Both the position numbers and the translations under genes were made by a program. From Pseudomonadota bacterium (GTDB lineage: Bacteria; Myxococcota_A; Polyangia; Polyangiales; Polyangiaceae): a stretch of DNA of 64,000 bases. The notes beneath the pieces are model-generated. The model did no database searches. It had not been told where the DNA came from and saw nothing but the letters and a program-made list of their open reading frames with translations. Position 1 is the first letter of the stretch; each line of letters begins with the position of its first letter. The DNA is taken from the NCBI GenBank assembly GCA_023398955.1, contig JAEWRL010000227.1, forward strand, positions 18,306 to 82,305, given 5' to 3'. Below are positions 19,094-28,650 of the stretch, one piece after another.

Positions 19094-19175
19094 GCACGAG
19101 TGGCGGAACTGGCAGACGCGCCGGATTTAGGTTCCGGTACCGCAAGGTGTGGAGGTTCAAGTCCTCTCTCGTGCA
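19094..19175 (+). tRNA. tRNA-Leu (TAG)
   Basis: 82 nt. Acceptor GCACGAG pairs with CTCGTGC (19168-19174) with discriminator A. The anticodon stem CCGGA/TCCGG encloses TTTAGGT, anticodon TAG. It has a long variable arm (ACC-gcaa-GGT) and the T-arm GGAGG TTCAAGT CCTCT. CCA is not encoded. Confidence 0.95.
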
Positions 19176-19402
19176 CCGAGTAGACGTTGGGCGCCATTGG
19201 CACCCGGATCCTGCAAGGGTCGGCCTTCTGACGCATCAGTCGCTCGATTGAGCAGGGGTCATCGATGACTGCGCGACTGGCATTTTCTGCGCTGGCGCTT
19301 CGGATCGCGTGAAACCTGCGGCGCGGAGCTGCTGGCGCCCAGGCGTCGTTGGGGTATGGGAAGCGGCTCATCGGCGCTGAAGAGCGGCGCAGGCAGCAGT
19401 AC

Positions 19403-20635
19403 ATGGGAATTCGCGAACGCATTCAGGACCCCAATATTCTCCGCATCTTTGCGGCTACGTTCGCCCTGGGGCTCGCCTACGGCATGGCGATCTCCCTCAT
19501 CGCCGTCTTCCTCGACCAGCGAGGCTTTGGCAAGGACGACATTGGTTCCCTAGCGGCCTGGTTTGCCATGGGCATCGTCCTGCTCTCCCTTCCCATGGGG
19601 AGCTTGATTGAACGCTACTCAGCCAAGACCACGCTCGTCGTTGCCTTGGCTGGCTACGCGGTCACCGTTGCCACCTTTCCGTTCCTGGAGTCTTACGCGG
19701 CGATCGCCGCGGTGCGCTTGCTCGACGGCGCGTGCTCCGTAGGGGTGTGGGTTAGCTCGGAAACTATACTCCTGTCGCGCGCGGGGCGAAAGGACAAGGC
19801 GTTCGTTACGAGCCTATACGCGATCATGGTCGCAGTCGGATATGTTGTTGGCCCTATCTTCGCACGAGGGTTGTCGAGCGTTGCGCCCTACGCTGTCGTG
19901 TTCGTCGTTGCGGGGGTGATTGCACTCGGGGCGAGCGTCTTCGTGGGACTCAAGTTGGAGCGCTCGTTACCGGCTGCGGAGTGTCCCGCGCCCGGAGGGG
20001 TGGCCTCGATCGCCGGGCCCGCCCGCCGTATCCTCTGGCGAATCAAGAACTCTTGCTACGCGGCCTTCGCCTACGGCTACTTCCAAGCCAGCGTGGTTCT
20101 CTTCCTGCCGCTCTACCTGATCGAGAGCAAAGGCGTGCAGGCAGAGCAGACCATCCTGATGCCGGCCTATTTCGCGGCGGGGATGCTCCTGTTCTCGAAT
20201 CTCGGTGGCCGAATCGGTGACCGCCGGGGGCACCTGGCCGTCATGCGACTGCTGGCTGCCGTGGGCGTGTCGATGATCCTGGGCTTCGTGTATCTCGAGT
20301 CTTTCTTGTGGATGGCGGTCGCTGTCTTCGTGGCTGGAGCGAGCCTCGCGACCATTTCGCCCTTGAGCTTGGCCCTTCAAGGCGTCGTCGTCAGCCACGC
20401 TGAGTACGCCAGAGCGAACTCCATCTATAACGCCTTTTATGCTGCAGGAATGCTGCTCGGACCGCCCATTTCGAGCGCACTCTTCGCTCGCCATGGCGGA
20501 GGTTTGATGCTCTACCACCTTGCGGCGCTCTGGATGGGATTCGTAGTCTTCTCGGTAGTCTTCTACAGGGACGATCCTGCGTCTCGTTCGGGCGTACTTC
20601 GGGCGCAGGCGCCCCAGGGGACGGCCGCGGACTAA
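19403..20635 (+). CDS. major facilitator superfamily transporter
   Basis: A 410-residue inner-membrane protein with about 12 hydrophobic helices. ATG 19403 (MGIRERIQDPNILRIF) is preferred over a TTG 18 codons earlier. Between TM2 and TM3 is LPMGSLIERYSAKTTLVV, the MFS motif-A region, and it recurs after TM8 as NLGGRIGDRRGHLAVMR. Charged loops elsewhere are short. Substrate specificity cannot be read from the sequence; related proteins are annotated as drug or sugar exporters. It stands alone between tRNA-Leu and small minus-strand genes, overlapping the stop of the convergent gene by a few bases. Confidence 0.85.
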   Translation: MGIRERIQDPNILRIFAATFALGLAYGMAISLIAVFLDQRGFGKDDIGSLAAWFAMGIVLLSLPMGSLIERYSAKTTLVVALAGYAVTVATFPFLESYAAIAAVRLLDGACSVGVWVSSETILLSRAGRKDKAFVTSLYAIMVAVGYVVGPIFARGLSSVAPYAVVFVVAGVIALGASVFVGLKLERSLPAAECPAPGGVASIAGPARRILWRIKNSCYAAFAYGYFQASVVLFLPLYLIESKGVQAEQTILMPAYFAAGMLLFSNLGGRIGDRRGHLAVMRLLAAVGVSMILGFVYLESFLWMAVAVFVAGASLATISPLSLALQGVVVSHAEYARANSIYNAFYAAGMLLGPPISSALFARHGGGLMLYHLAALWMGFVVFSVVFYRDDPASRSGVLRAQAPQGTAAD

Positions 20636-20886
20636 CCCGCCCCTGGAGCAGCAGCGGGGTCATCTGCCGGTAGCGGTTCGCCCCGTCGGCGTCTTTCGAG
20701 CTCCAGTTCCACTTCCCTAACGAGTTCACGGAGCCATGCCCGCCCTGGGCGAAACCCCGTGACATATTCGAACGCCGCAGCGAAGGCTTCGGGCTCCCGC
20801 AGCTCCGGATCGGCCTCCACGAGTTGGGCCAAGCGCCGTGCGGTCGTGCCGCGGTCGATGAACTGGCGTCCAGCGTTGCGTCGCAT
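20632..20886 (-). CDS. small conserved-looking hypothetical protein
   Basis: 84 residues from ATG 20886. It is highly charged and helical: RGTTARRLAQLVEADPELREPEAFAAAFEY, then RPGRAWLRELVREVELELERRRRGEPLP. There is strong third-position G/C use, which supports coding. It has no signal or known motif. It lies in the same direction as the zinc-ribbon gene 160 bp upstream. Function unknown. Confidence 0.55.
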   Translation of the reverse strand: MRRNAGRQFIDRGTTARRLAQLVEADPELREPEAFAAAFEYVTGFRPGRAWLRELVREVELELERRRRGEPLPADDPAAAPGAG

Positions 20887-21045
20887 TGCAGTCACCTCTC
20901 CAGACCTAACGGCGTATGGAGCTTCCGGCGGCCACGTGGTTCTGCCATTTTGAGCGTTTACTCCCACCCAAGCAAGCGCCGCCGCCTGGCGCTCCGAGTT
21001 CGGCCCGCGACCATGGAGTGGTGCGGCACTGTGCCGGCATGGGCA

Positions 21046-21210
21046 CTAGGAACGAAGCTTGCCGGGCTTCTCGGGTTGGCAGAGGTACTTCTTCCGGTTC
21101 GCCAGGCGGCCGCAGCGGGTGCAAATGAGTCTTGGTTCCTCCACTTTTGCCAGGTAGCGGTCGGGTGCCTCCTTCAGTTGTCGAGTTCTCTTGCACAGGG
21201 GCCTTGTCAT
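21046..21210 (-). CDS. 54-residue zinc-ribbon-like protein
   Basis: Read directly from the minus strand: ATG 21210 to TAG 21046. The product starts MTRPLCKRTRQLKEAP, continues RYLAKVEEPRLI, then CTRCGRLANRKKYLC (Cys 30, 33 and 44) and ends with a Lys/Pro-rich tail. The CxxC plus later Cys and the RQLKE...Y..KV...R..C.RCGR.A..K..LC.P pattern match a widespread family of tiny uncharacterised bacterial zinc-ribbon proteins as I recall it. It is divergent from corA (168 bp between starts). It is too short for routine gene calling and easily missed. Confidence 0.7.
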   Translation of the reverse strand: MTRPLCKRTRQLKEAPDRYLAKVEEPRLICTRCGRLANRKKYLCQPEKPGKLRS

Positions 21211-21378
21211 ACACGGGCTTTACCAGGCAACCGATGCTGCGGTCGACCCCGCACCGGGGTGATCCTGCTCGCACGCGCTGCGCCCGGCACCATGGACGCG
21301 TCCCGCTGGCGCCGCCCGAAAGCGCGAGTAAATACGCGAGAGGCACACGCGCTTCGACCGGCGCGCCTTCGCTGTACC

Positions 21379-22488
21379 ATGGCTCTCAAGAACCCCATAT
21401 CGACGAGCATCGCGGCAATTCGGCAGCTCGTGAAGCTCCGCGTGGCTCCCGGCGCCGCTCCTGGAACACTGCGGGCCAAGCCCGGTGAGCAGCAGACGGT
21501 CGTTCGCGTCATGTCCTATGGTCCGGAGGGCTTGGTCGAACGCGTCGTGGAGGACCCCGCGGAGCTTCCGAGCATTCTCTCCAGTGCATCCACGACGTGG
21601 ATCGACATCGATGGTTTGGGGAATCTGTCGACACTGCGGAGGGTATCCGAGCGCATCGGGCTCCACCCGCTCGCCCTCGAGGATGCGGTGCACTCGCGCC
21701 AGCGCGCAAAGATCGAAGCCTACCCTGAACATGACTTCATCGTAATACGGATGCCCAGTTTCGATGGTCGCGTCATCACCGAGCAACTGAGCATCTTCGT
21801 CGCCAAGCGATTCGTCGTGACCATGCAGGGAGCCCGCCCGGGTGATTGTCTCGATCCTGTTCGAGAGCGAATCCGAGCCGGTACCCGAGAGATCCGTTCT
21901 CGCGGCAGTAGCTATCTTGCTTACGCTCTGGTGGACACCGTCACGGACCAGTACTTCCCCGTACTCGATTTGGTTGGTGAGCACTTGGAGACGCTGGAGC
22001 GGCAAGTCACGCTCGGGCAGCTCTCGGATGCCCCGGCGCGCATCAACGAAGCCAAGCACGATCTGTTGGCTCTAGGCCGGCTGGTACTGCCGATCCGTGA
22101 CACCCTGCGATTGCTGACCCGGGATGCTGGGGACTTCGTCGCGGAAGACGTTCGCATTTACTTCCGTGACACGCTGGACCACGCGGCACAGCTGACTGAC
22201 GTGGTGGACTCCTACCGAGAAGTCGCTGCCGGGCTGATGGATATCCACTTCTCGATCCAAGGGCAGCGCATGAACGAGATCATCAAGGTGTTGACGCTGA
22301 TCTCGACGATCTTCATTCCCCTGTCCTTCATTGCTGGCGTATACGGGATGAACTTCGATGTGACGGCATCGAAGTGGAACATGCCGGAGCTCGAATCGCC
22401 GTACGGGTACCCCGGGGTCCTAGGACTCATGGGGGCAGTAGCCGCCTTGCTCCTGGTATTCTTCTGGCGTCGGGGTTGGTTTCGCTGA
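21379..22488 (+). CDS. corA: CorA-type magnesium/cobalt transporter
   Basis: A 369-residue inner-membrane Mg2+ channel. ATG 21379 (MALKNPISTS) fits the family; the open frame upstream has no similarity. The long cytoplasmic N-domain includes STTWIDIDGLGNL, HPLALEDAVHSRQRAKIEAYPEH and QLSIFVAKRFVVTMQ. The stalk helix leads to SIQGQRMNEIIKVLTLISTIFIPLSFIAGVYGMNF, where the invariant GMN signature follows TM1. TM2 is VLGLMGAVAALLLVFFW with a basic tail. No partner gene is adjacent and I see no M-box riboswitch upstream. Confidence 0.93.
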   Translation: MALKNPISTSIAAIRQLVKLRVAPGAAPGTLRAKPGEQQTVVRVMSYGPEGLVERVVEDPAELPSILSSASTTWIDIDGLGNLSTLRRVSERIGLHPLALEDAVHSRQRAKIEAYPEHDFIVIRMPSFDGRVITEQLSIFVAKRFVVTMQGARPGDCLDPVRERIRAGTREIRSRGSSYLAYALVDTVTDQYFPVLDLVGEHLETLERQVTLGQLSDAPARINEAKHDLLALGRLVLPIRDTLRLLTRDAGDFVAEDVRIYFRDTLDHAAQLTDVVDSYREVAAGLMDIHFSIQGQRMNEIIKVLTLISTIFIPLSFIAGVYGMNFDVTASKWNMPELESPYGYPGVLGLMGAVAALLLVFFWRRGWFR

Positions 22489-22659
22489 AGTGCCGCCCTG
22501 CCTTGCACGCCCTCGCGGCGCCGGCACTCGGATCTCTAGCCCCATTTGCCCGCTAGACGGTCGACGGAGCCGAGCTCACCCTCTGCCTACATGCCGCGAG
22601 CTGCAGCGCGACCTGAACGCTAGCACCGAGATCGTCTCTCCGTGCGATTCTCTGATCGG

Positions 22660-23676
22660 CTAGCGCGCGGCAGTTGGGGATGGGTGCTCCCCGCTCCGCA
22701 CCACGAGCCCCAGACGATCGAGCAGGGCGAGATCCTCCTCCAGCGATCGCCCGTCCGTGGTCAGGTAGTTGCCAGTCATGATTCCGCTCGCGCCGAACTC
22801 GAAGATTCGTGGGTGGGCGCCGCCGAGACATTGTTCGCGACCGCCGCAAACCAGTATGTCTTGGTGGGGTAGAGCAAACCGGAGCAGGGCGATGATGCGC
22901 AGGCAGCGCTCTGGCGTCAGACCTACCGAAGCCGGTAGCGCCACTCCGGCGATGGGAACGCGAAAGTTCACAGGAACCGCCGCCGGCGCGATTTCGCGCA
23001 GATGGAGCGCCAGCTCCAGGACCTGCTCGTCGCTTTCCCCCATTCCGAAGAGGCCGCCGACGCACAAGGACAAACCCGCGTCTCGCGCGGCTGCAATCGT
23101 CTCGAGCTTCTGGTCGTATGTATGGGAGCTGCAGACCTGCGCGAAGTGGGTCCGAGAAGTCTCTAGGTTGCAGTGGTAGCGCGAGAGCCCCGCCGCCGCG
23201 AGGACATCGAAGTCCGAGGCTCGGAGCAACCCTAGCGAGGCGCAGCGGCCTCTTCCCTCTCCCGCGGCGCGCAGGGCTTCCGCAATCCGATTGACCTCGT
23301 TCACTGAGGCTCGACGCCCCGATGCCACCAGCGAAAGACGGTGAATGACAGCTTCGCTACTGCTGCGCAGAAACGCGGTCATGCGCTCGCTCGAGTGCAG
23401 CGGGTAGCTCTGGATGTCTGCGCGCGACGTGCGCGCCTGGGAGCAGAAGCTGCAGTCTTCCGTGCAGTGTCCAGATTTGATGTTGGAGATGCTGCACAGG
23501 TGGACCCCCTTTGGCGCAACCCGGTCCATCAGCAGGGCAATCCCCTCGGTGAGGTCCTCGACATGCTCGTCCGGGGACGTGGCGATGGCCACGAGCTCCG
23601 CTGGTGTGGCCGTTTGCCCACCAGCGATGCGCGTTGCAAGTGAGGTGGCATGGGCTCGGAGGGATGCAGCGGGCAT
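22660..23676 (-). CDS. bioB: biotin synthase
   Basis: A 338-residue radical-SAM enzyme that inserts sulfur into dethiobiotin. ATG 23676 (MPAASLRAHA) is the chosen start; an alternative start lies 5 codons upstream. The radical-SAM cluster cysteines are C71, C75 and C78 in GHCTEDCSFCSQ. CNLETS carries a Cys of the auxiliary [2Fe-2S] cluster, and LCVGGLFGMGES and GREQCLGG match later BioB motifs. The KSGxCxEDCxFC form is the variant seen outside enterobacteria. No other bio genes are nearby; it follows the 1360-residue lipoprotein gene by 79 bp on the same strand. Confidence 0.88.
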   Translation of the reverse strand: MPAASLRAHATSLATRIAGGQTATPAELVAIATSPDEHVEDLTEGIALLMDRVAPKGVHLCSISNIKSGHCTEDCSFCSQARTSRADIQSYPLHSSERMTAFLRSSSEAVIHRLSLVASGRRASVNEVNRIAEALRAAGEGRGRCASLGLLRASDFDVLAAAGLSRYHCNLETSRTHFAQVCSSHTYDQKLETIAAARDAGLSLCVGGLFGMGESDEQVLELALHLREIAPAAVPVNFRVPIAGVALPASVGLTPERCLRIIALLRFALPHQDILVCGGREQCLGGAHPRIFEFGASGIMTGNYLTTDGRSLEEDLALLDRLGLVVRSGEHPSPTAAR

Positions 23677-23755
23677 GGTTACTCTGCGCACCTACCACGG
23701 ATCGCGGGACGGATCGAAGTGGCGGTTGGCCCTGGCTCGGCCGCTCCGAAGCTTC

Positions 23756-26700
23756 TCAGGTACCGAGCCGCTTCAGGCGTTTCCGGGCGAGCGCGTAGGT
23801 GGAGGTCGGCCACGGTTTGCTTGGGCGCTGCACCTTCGCATAGGCGTGGCGCGCGGCCTCCCGAAGCCCGAAGTGCTCTGCCATGCGCCCGACCACGAAC
23901 CAGTCGATATCCGCCGGTTCCGGGGACTCGCGCTTCTGCCAGAGTTCGGTCAATGTCCGTCGCGCCTCGTCCACGCGTCCTAGTTCGGCGTAGAGGCACG
24001 CGAGGGTATGCAGGCGCGTTGCATCGCGGGTCATCTCGGCAGCGCGAAGTGCGTGTTCCAGGTCTCGCTCGCCCGCTCCGACGAACAGGCCCAACCAGGC
24101 TTGGTTGTTCAAGCGCGTGCCGTCCGCTTCGCCTCTCTTGATGAGCTGATCGTTGAGCTGCCGCGCGCGCCTCATCTGACCTTGCGCTTCATGAACGGCT
24201 ACTTGGCGCGCCAACAGCTCCGTCCGTTCATCCTTATCTGCCCCTCGTAGCAGCGCGAGCACTCTTTTCTGGTACTCCGCGTATCGACCGAGCTCCCACA
24301 GAGCTCCCAGCGTCAGGTCACGCGCTATGGCAGATTCGGGAAGATCCTCATGCAGGGTGCGCGCGATCTCGTACTGTTGCTCCGGGCGCCCCAGAGTGGC
24401 GTAGGCTAGCGCCAGGGCATGGGACAGGACCTGCCGCCGTTTCGGATCATCGGTGGCGGCCCGCGCCTTCTCGAGAACCGGTACCGCTAGCTCGCCGTTG
24501 ACGGACGTGGCGGCGAGCGCGGCCGCCGAGAGCATCACGTCTCCCTGGCCCGCCGAGTACAGGCGCGCAAAGGGCGCGACCCTCAACGGGTCTTCGCCGC
24601 CCACGGCGCGGAACGAATCCCGTGCCCAGTCGAGCCACCGGCGTGCGGCCTTGGCGTTGCCGCTTTTCGCCGCGTGCAGCGCCTCTGCGCCGAGCTCGGC
24701 CAAGTCGTCGCCAAACGCCCGGACGCGGTAGCCGTTCCTCTCTCTGACGACATACACATTGAAGCGCTTTCCAGCGCCATAGTCGAGCTTCGTCCGCACT
24801 CTGTAGCCCAGCTCGTCACTACCCTCGCTGTGGAGCTCCAGCCCCGCCACACCGATGTCTGCCGTCATTTCACCGCTGACGCTGCTGGTGCCCACTGCGG
24901 CCCTCATGGCTTCGAACTCGTCGAGTGCACTCGATTTGCCGCTGCTCGAGAACCCGCGCCGGGAGAGGAGCTGTCGCCCGACCTCAGCCAGTTCGTCGTG
25001 GTCGCTGAGGGCTGCGGCAATCAGCTTGGTGACGACCTGTGCCGGTGTGTTTGTCGGGAGCTTGGCGACGTCCACCTTCTTCAGCTTGCGCAGCACACGG
25101 GCCCGTGACTGCAGGCGCGTCGCGTCCGCGCTGCTGGCGATAGCCGATTCGACCAGCATCGCAGCGCCATCGTAGCGGCGGGCCAATGCCAGGGTCCCCG
25201 ACGCGGCTTCCAGAGCATCTGCCAGCTCCTTTCCCGTCAAGGACAGCCGCTTCGCCTCGGCGATTGCTGCTTCTGGGCCGCTCAGGGCCGCAGCGTTCAT
25301 GATCGCGAGGTCTGCAGGGATGCTCTGCGCGCCCAGCTTCGACAGGCGCTGGCTCAGCTCCTCGTGACGTTTAGCCCAGAAGAGCGCATAGAGCGCGTTG
25401 TGTCGGAAGGCGCCCTCGGAGAACTCGGCCAGCTCCTTCTCCGGAATGGCATCATAGATGCGGATGGCTTCGTCCAGATCCCGGCTTGCATACCGCTTGC
25501 CGTGATCGTCGTGTTCGAGGACAACCGCGATGCGCAAGCGCGATTCGAGGTCCTCGGGGGCCATCTGATAAGCTTTGCGGTACGCGGCCAGCGCTCCGAC
25601 ACGATCGTAACCGTAGCCGAGGTCGGTGCCCGCGGCATTCTGGGACAACAGCGATCCCAGCTCGCGCTGCAGTGTGGCGTTCTGCGGCGCTAGCTCGGCT
25701 GCGCGCCGCGCCTCGCGTCGCGCGGCGTCCATGAGGTAGGGGGCCAGAATCCAGGCCACGCGCATTCGAGCGAAGCCATCCTGCGGTGCCCGTTCGAGCT
25801 CGCGCTGCGCGAGCCGTGCCGCAGCGAGTGGCTTGCCCGCCTCACTGAGCGTCTTGGCCTCATGATTGAAGTAAACGTGAGGAATCAATGTTTGGCGGTA
25901 CTTCCAGAGTGCTTGGCGGAACTGCTTGACCTCAGATGCCGAGTAGAGAGCCTTCCCCGTCGTGAATCGTGCTTTCACCTCCACCGCGCCGCTGGGGGTC
26001 TTCGTGACGGTTCGCGTTAGCCGCGCCGGGCCAAGTGCTATGTCGGTCGGCTCTGGGAGGCGTGACGCCGTGAAACCCGGCGGCGCATGGATCTTCCATA
26101 AGAGCTCGGCATCGTAAGGGACAGGCAGCGCCAGCGGTCCCCGGCGATCTTGGTCGCCTTGGCTGCCGGTGAGCACGGACGGCAACCAGGACCAGAGTAC
26201 GTCTTCACGGGCTTCCGTTGAGGCGTCCAATATGGCGGTCACACCAACGCTGCTGTCGTCTGCCGCGAACTCGACCTCGTAGGGACGCTCGAGAGCGTGA
26301 GCATCATCGTAGCGGATTTTTCCTACGTCCTTCGTGTAGTACATGCGCTCGGCATACTCGGAGAGTCCTTTCTTTACGTCCCGCTGCGGGCGGGCGAAGG
26401 TGGCCCGGAGCTCCGATTCCATGAAACCCGTTGCTTGCGACCGCTCGACGACCCTGGCGTTTCCATGGTTGCCGAGGAATACCTCCCGCTCCTCCCGATA
26501 GGTGTTCATGGCGGGGTCAGCGCTGGGCGTGCGAACGAGCCCCACGGAATCGGACGTCGCGACGAGGGCGAGCCGCCCCTGGTCGCCGACAGGCAATGAG
26601 CCCGGACGGACGAACTCAGCGGTAGGATCCAGCCAAACCGGCGGCTCCGTAGCCACGACCACGATCATGTGATTGAAGACATCGAACGCGGGGAGTTTTT

Positions 26701-27838
26701 CGTTGATATCTTGTCCCTGCCCTGCGTTGAGCAGAGCGGCATGGGCGGGCAGGCCAGCAGCGCGAAGGAGCCCAATGAGCAGCGTCGCTTGGTCTTTGCA
26801 GTCGCCATAGCCGCGAGCGACAGTTTCATCGGGTGCGTGAGGTATGACGCTCGATTCCCCGAACTCGATCCCCACATAACGGATTCGCGTCTTGATCCAT
26901 TGGTAAAGCTTGGAGATCCTCGCAGCGTCCGAGTCGCTGCTCGAGGTGACTTGCTGCACCGTGCTCGAGAAGTCGATCCCGGCGAGCTTCTCGTCGACGA
27001 TACTTGCGTAGCTGTGGGCGAGCGGCTTCCAATCGTCGCCCGTTCCGAAGTCGATGGAAGGCCAGAACGGGGTGTTGGTGGGTAGCAGCGGTTCTGGCGG
27101 TTCGAGTGCCCCGTAGGGGCCCCCCGTGAAGGTCGTGCGGCGCCAGCCGTCCTTCACTTCTTCGGTGCGAGCAACCTCCGCCTCGCGGACGTCGAAGGAG
27201 ACTCTCAAGTCGGCTGGGCTCTCGACCACGAGCTCGAACGAATCCTGCGGCACGCTCGTCTGGACTGCGACCGAGTGCATCTGCTGCTTGGCGAGAAAGG
27301 GTCGATGGGTCGCCAGCGTGATCTCCTCCTCCACCACGGAGCCGATAGCGACCGAAGGGAGCGGCGCTCTCAGGAGCCGCGCGTCGCTATACATGTCGGG
27401 AGCGTCGGGATAGGCGGTTTGCTCAGTGATGGCGCTCGGATCGAGCAGTAGTGTGGTCTCTTTGCCGGAGGCGTCCCGGTTCGTTACGCTCGCGGTGATG
27501 ATTGGGCGCTTCATGTGCCAAGGTGCCCAATAGGCTTGCGAGTGGGCCCAATTATCGACTCCTTGCTGGTCCAGAACTCGGTACCGCTGGCGGAACGTAT
27601 GGGTGTAGGTCCCGTCCGCCATCAGTCGGAAGGTGATACGGGTCTGCTCGACATGCACCGGGGCCGCCCGTTCCGACACCTGGCGAGCGACGAGCTCACG
27701 GTCGTCTGCCGCGGCCGGAGTGAGCGGTCGTCCCTTCGAGCATGCCGCCGCGAGCAGCACGGTGCTCAGCAGCAAGAGCGCCCACCCACGTCGATGCTGC
27801 CTTCCCCCAGGCCCTGGTTCGCGTCTATTGAAGCGCAT
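23756..27838 (-). CDS. DUF3857/transglutaminase-like/TPR lipoprotein
   Basis: A 1360-residue exported protein from ATG 27838. The signal peptide has lipobox LAAAC (Cys33). Residues ~50-270 match DUF3857 (VEQTRITFRLMADGTYTHTFRQRYRVLD, ASGKETTL, GSVVEEEITL). Residues ~290-420 form a transglutaminase-like core with Cys in RGYGDCKDQATLLIGLLRAAG, His in AFDVFNHMIVVV and Asp in VWLDPTAEF, a complete Cys-His-Asp set. From ~650 to the end there are many TPR-like helical pairs (AARLAQRELERAPQDGFARMRVAW, ALRAAEMTRDATRLHTLACLYAELGRVDEA). It is a cell-surface or periplasmic assembly protein; substrate unknown. Such proteins are common and large in myxobacteria. Confidence 0.88.
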   Translation of the reverse strand: MRFNRREPGPGGRQHRRGWALLLLSTVLLAAACSKGRPLTPAAADDRELVARQVSERAAPVHVEQTRITFRLMADGTYTHTFRQRYRVLDQQGVDNWAHSQAYWAPWHMKRPIITASVTNRDASGKETTLLLDPSAITEQTAYPDAPDMYSDARLLRAPLPSVAIGSVVEEEITLATHRPFLAKQQMHSVAVQTSVPQDSFELVVESPADLRVSFDVREAEVARTEEVKDGWRRTTFTGGPYGALEPPEPLLPTNTPFWPSIDFGTGDDWKPLAHSYASIVDEKLAGIDFSSTVQQVTSSSDSDAARISKLYQWIKTRIRYVGIEFGESSVIPHAPDETVARGYGDCKDQATLLIGLLRAAGLPAHAALLNAGQGQDINEKLPAFDVFNHMIVVVATEPPVWLDPTAEFVRPGSLPVGDQGRLALVATSDSVGLVRTPSADPAMNTYREEREVFLGNHGNARVVERSQATGFMESELRATFARPQRDVKKGLSEYAERMYYTKDVGKIRYDDAHALERPYEVEFAADDSSVGVTAILDASTEAREDVLWSWLPSVLTGSQGDQDRRGPLALPVPYDAELLWKIHAPPGFTASRLPEPTDIALGPARLTRTVTKTPSGAVEVKARFTTGKALYSASEVKQFRQALWKYRQTLIPHVYFNHEAKTLSEAGKPLAAARLAQRELERAPQDGFARMRVAWILAPYLMDAARREARRAAELAPQNATLQRELGSLLSQNAAGTDLGYGYDRVGALAAYRKAYQMAPEDLESRLRIAVVLEHDDHGKRYASRDLDEAIRIYDAIPEKELAEFSEGAFRHNALYALFWAKRHEELSQRLSKLGAQSIPADLAIMNAAALSGPEAAIAEAKRLSLTGKELADALEAASGTLALARRYDGAAMLVESAIASSADATRLQSRARVLRKLKKVDVAKLPTNTPAQVVTKLIAAALSDHDELAEVGRQLLSRRGFSSSGKSSALDEFEAMRAAVGTSSVSGEMTADIGVAGLELHSEGSDELGYRVRTKLDYGAGKRFNVYVVRERNGYRVRAFGDDLAELGAEALHAAKSGNAKAARRWLDWARDSFRAVGGEDPLRVAPFARLYSAGQGDVMLSAAALAATSVNGELAVPVLEKARAATDDPKRRQVLSHALALAYATLGRPEQQYEIARTLHEDLPESAIARDLTLGALWELGRYAEYQKRVLALLRGADKDERTELLARQVAVHEAQGQMRRARQLNDQLIKRGEADGTRLNNQAWLGLFVGAGERDLEHALRAAEMTRDATRLHTLACLYAELGRVDEARRTLTELWQKRESPEPADIDWFVVGRMAEHFGLREAARHAYAKVQRPSKPWPTSTYALARKRLKRLGT

Positions 27839-28170
27839 AGGCTGCACAGTCTACCCCGAAGACCTTTCCTGCTGAACAGTCCTCCTGAACAGGGTGTGTC
27901 GGTCCAGACCCAGCGGGCGAGCACAATCCTTGAATGACAAGCTCTGGACGGCACCCTGCTCGACCCATTCCCTTGGTTCTGCAGCGAACTCCGCCGTTCC
28001 GACTAGCCCAGCCGGGATACCCAGCGGCGGTTCGTCCGCCAATGATTCTGCACGGATTGCAGTCGGTGCCGACTGCGCTTATGCGTGTGTATTGGTGCGG
28101 TGCGCGCCGGTCGTTGCATCCGAACTACCACACGCCGGGACACCGCAGGTCCGAGTTGCGGAGCTAGACA
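27839..28170. other. intergenic region with a possible HTH fragment on the minus strand
   Basis: About 330 bp. The only notable frame is minus 28042-27851 (TTG start, 63 residues). Its end, FKDCARPLGLDRHTLFRR, resembles the Fis-type HTH at the C-terminus of NtrC-like activators. It could be a tiny DNA-binding protein or a remnant. Otherwise nothing is seen. Confidence 0.3.
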
Positions 28171-28521
28171 ATGACAGACACCGTGAGAATCTACCACAAC
28201 CCCCGCTGCAGCAAGAGTCGTGAAACGCTGGCGCTGTTGAGAGATAGAGGGGTCGAACCAACAGTGGTCGAGTACCTGAAGGCTCCGCCCACGCGCAAAG
28301 AGATAGAGCGGCTGATCGAGATGCTGGGGGGCGACCCGCACGTGCTGGTGCGGGCGAAGGAGCCGGCTTACAAGGTGAGTGGCCTTAGCAAAACAAGCAG
28401 CTCCAGGGAGGTTGCCGCTGCCGTCGCGGCTGAGCCCGTGCTTCTCGAACGCCCGATCGTCGTCAAGGCAGGCAAGGCGGCCATAGGTAGGCCACCGGAA
28501 TCAGTCCTGGACATCCTTTGA
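28171..28521 (+). CDS. arsC: ArsC-family thioredoxin-fold protein (arsenate reductase-like)
   Basis: A 116-residue glutaredoxin-dependent ArsC/YffB-type protein. The catalytic Cys lies in HNPRCSKSRETLALLRDRG near residue 13. Later blocks EYLKAPPTRKEIERLIEMLG, the RAKEPAYK segment, LLERPIVVKAGKAAIGRPPESV and the family Arg of the LERPIV loop are all present, and the length fits (115-140). It would reduce arsenate to arsenite using glutathione/glutaredoxin. There is no ars efflux gene beside it, so a housekeeping YffB/Spx-like role is also possible. Confidence 0.88.
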   Translation: MTDTVRIYHNPRCSKSRETLALLRDRGVEPTVVEYLKAPPTRKEIERLIEMLGGDPHVLVRAKEPAYKVSGLSKTSSSREVAAAVAAEPVLLERPIVVKAGKAAIGRPPESVLDIL

Positions 28522-28650
28522 TCGCCAGGGGCCTTGTCGACATCTGCATCCCGGCTGGTCCTCGCTAGCCCCGACGGGGAGGACGGCTGGGCAAGGCGCT
28601 CGAAGGGGAATCATCCTTCTCTGCGCTCTTCTCGCTAGCGAAAGCGTCGA

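Noticed and set aside
20824..21378. 185-codon N-terminal extension of CorA
   Set aside because: No family similarity; it overlaps the opposite-strand small genes. ATG 21379 starts the CorA domain.
21211..21378. M-box or other riboswitch upstream of corA
   Set aside because: No recognisable conserved core or terminator hairpin in the 168 bp.
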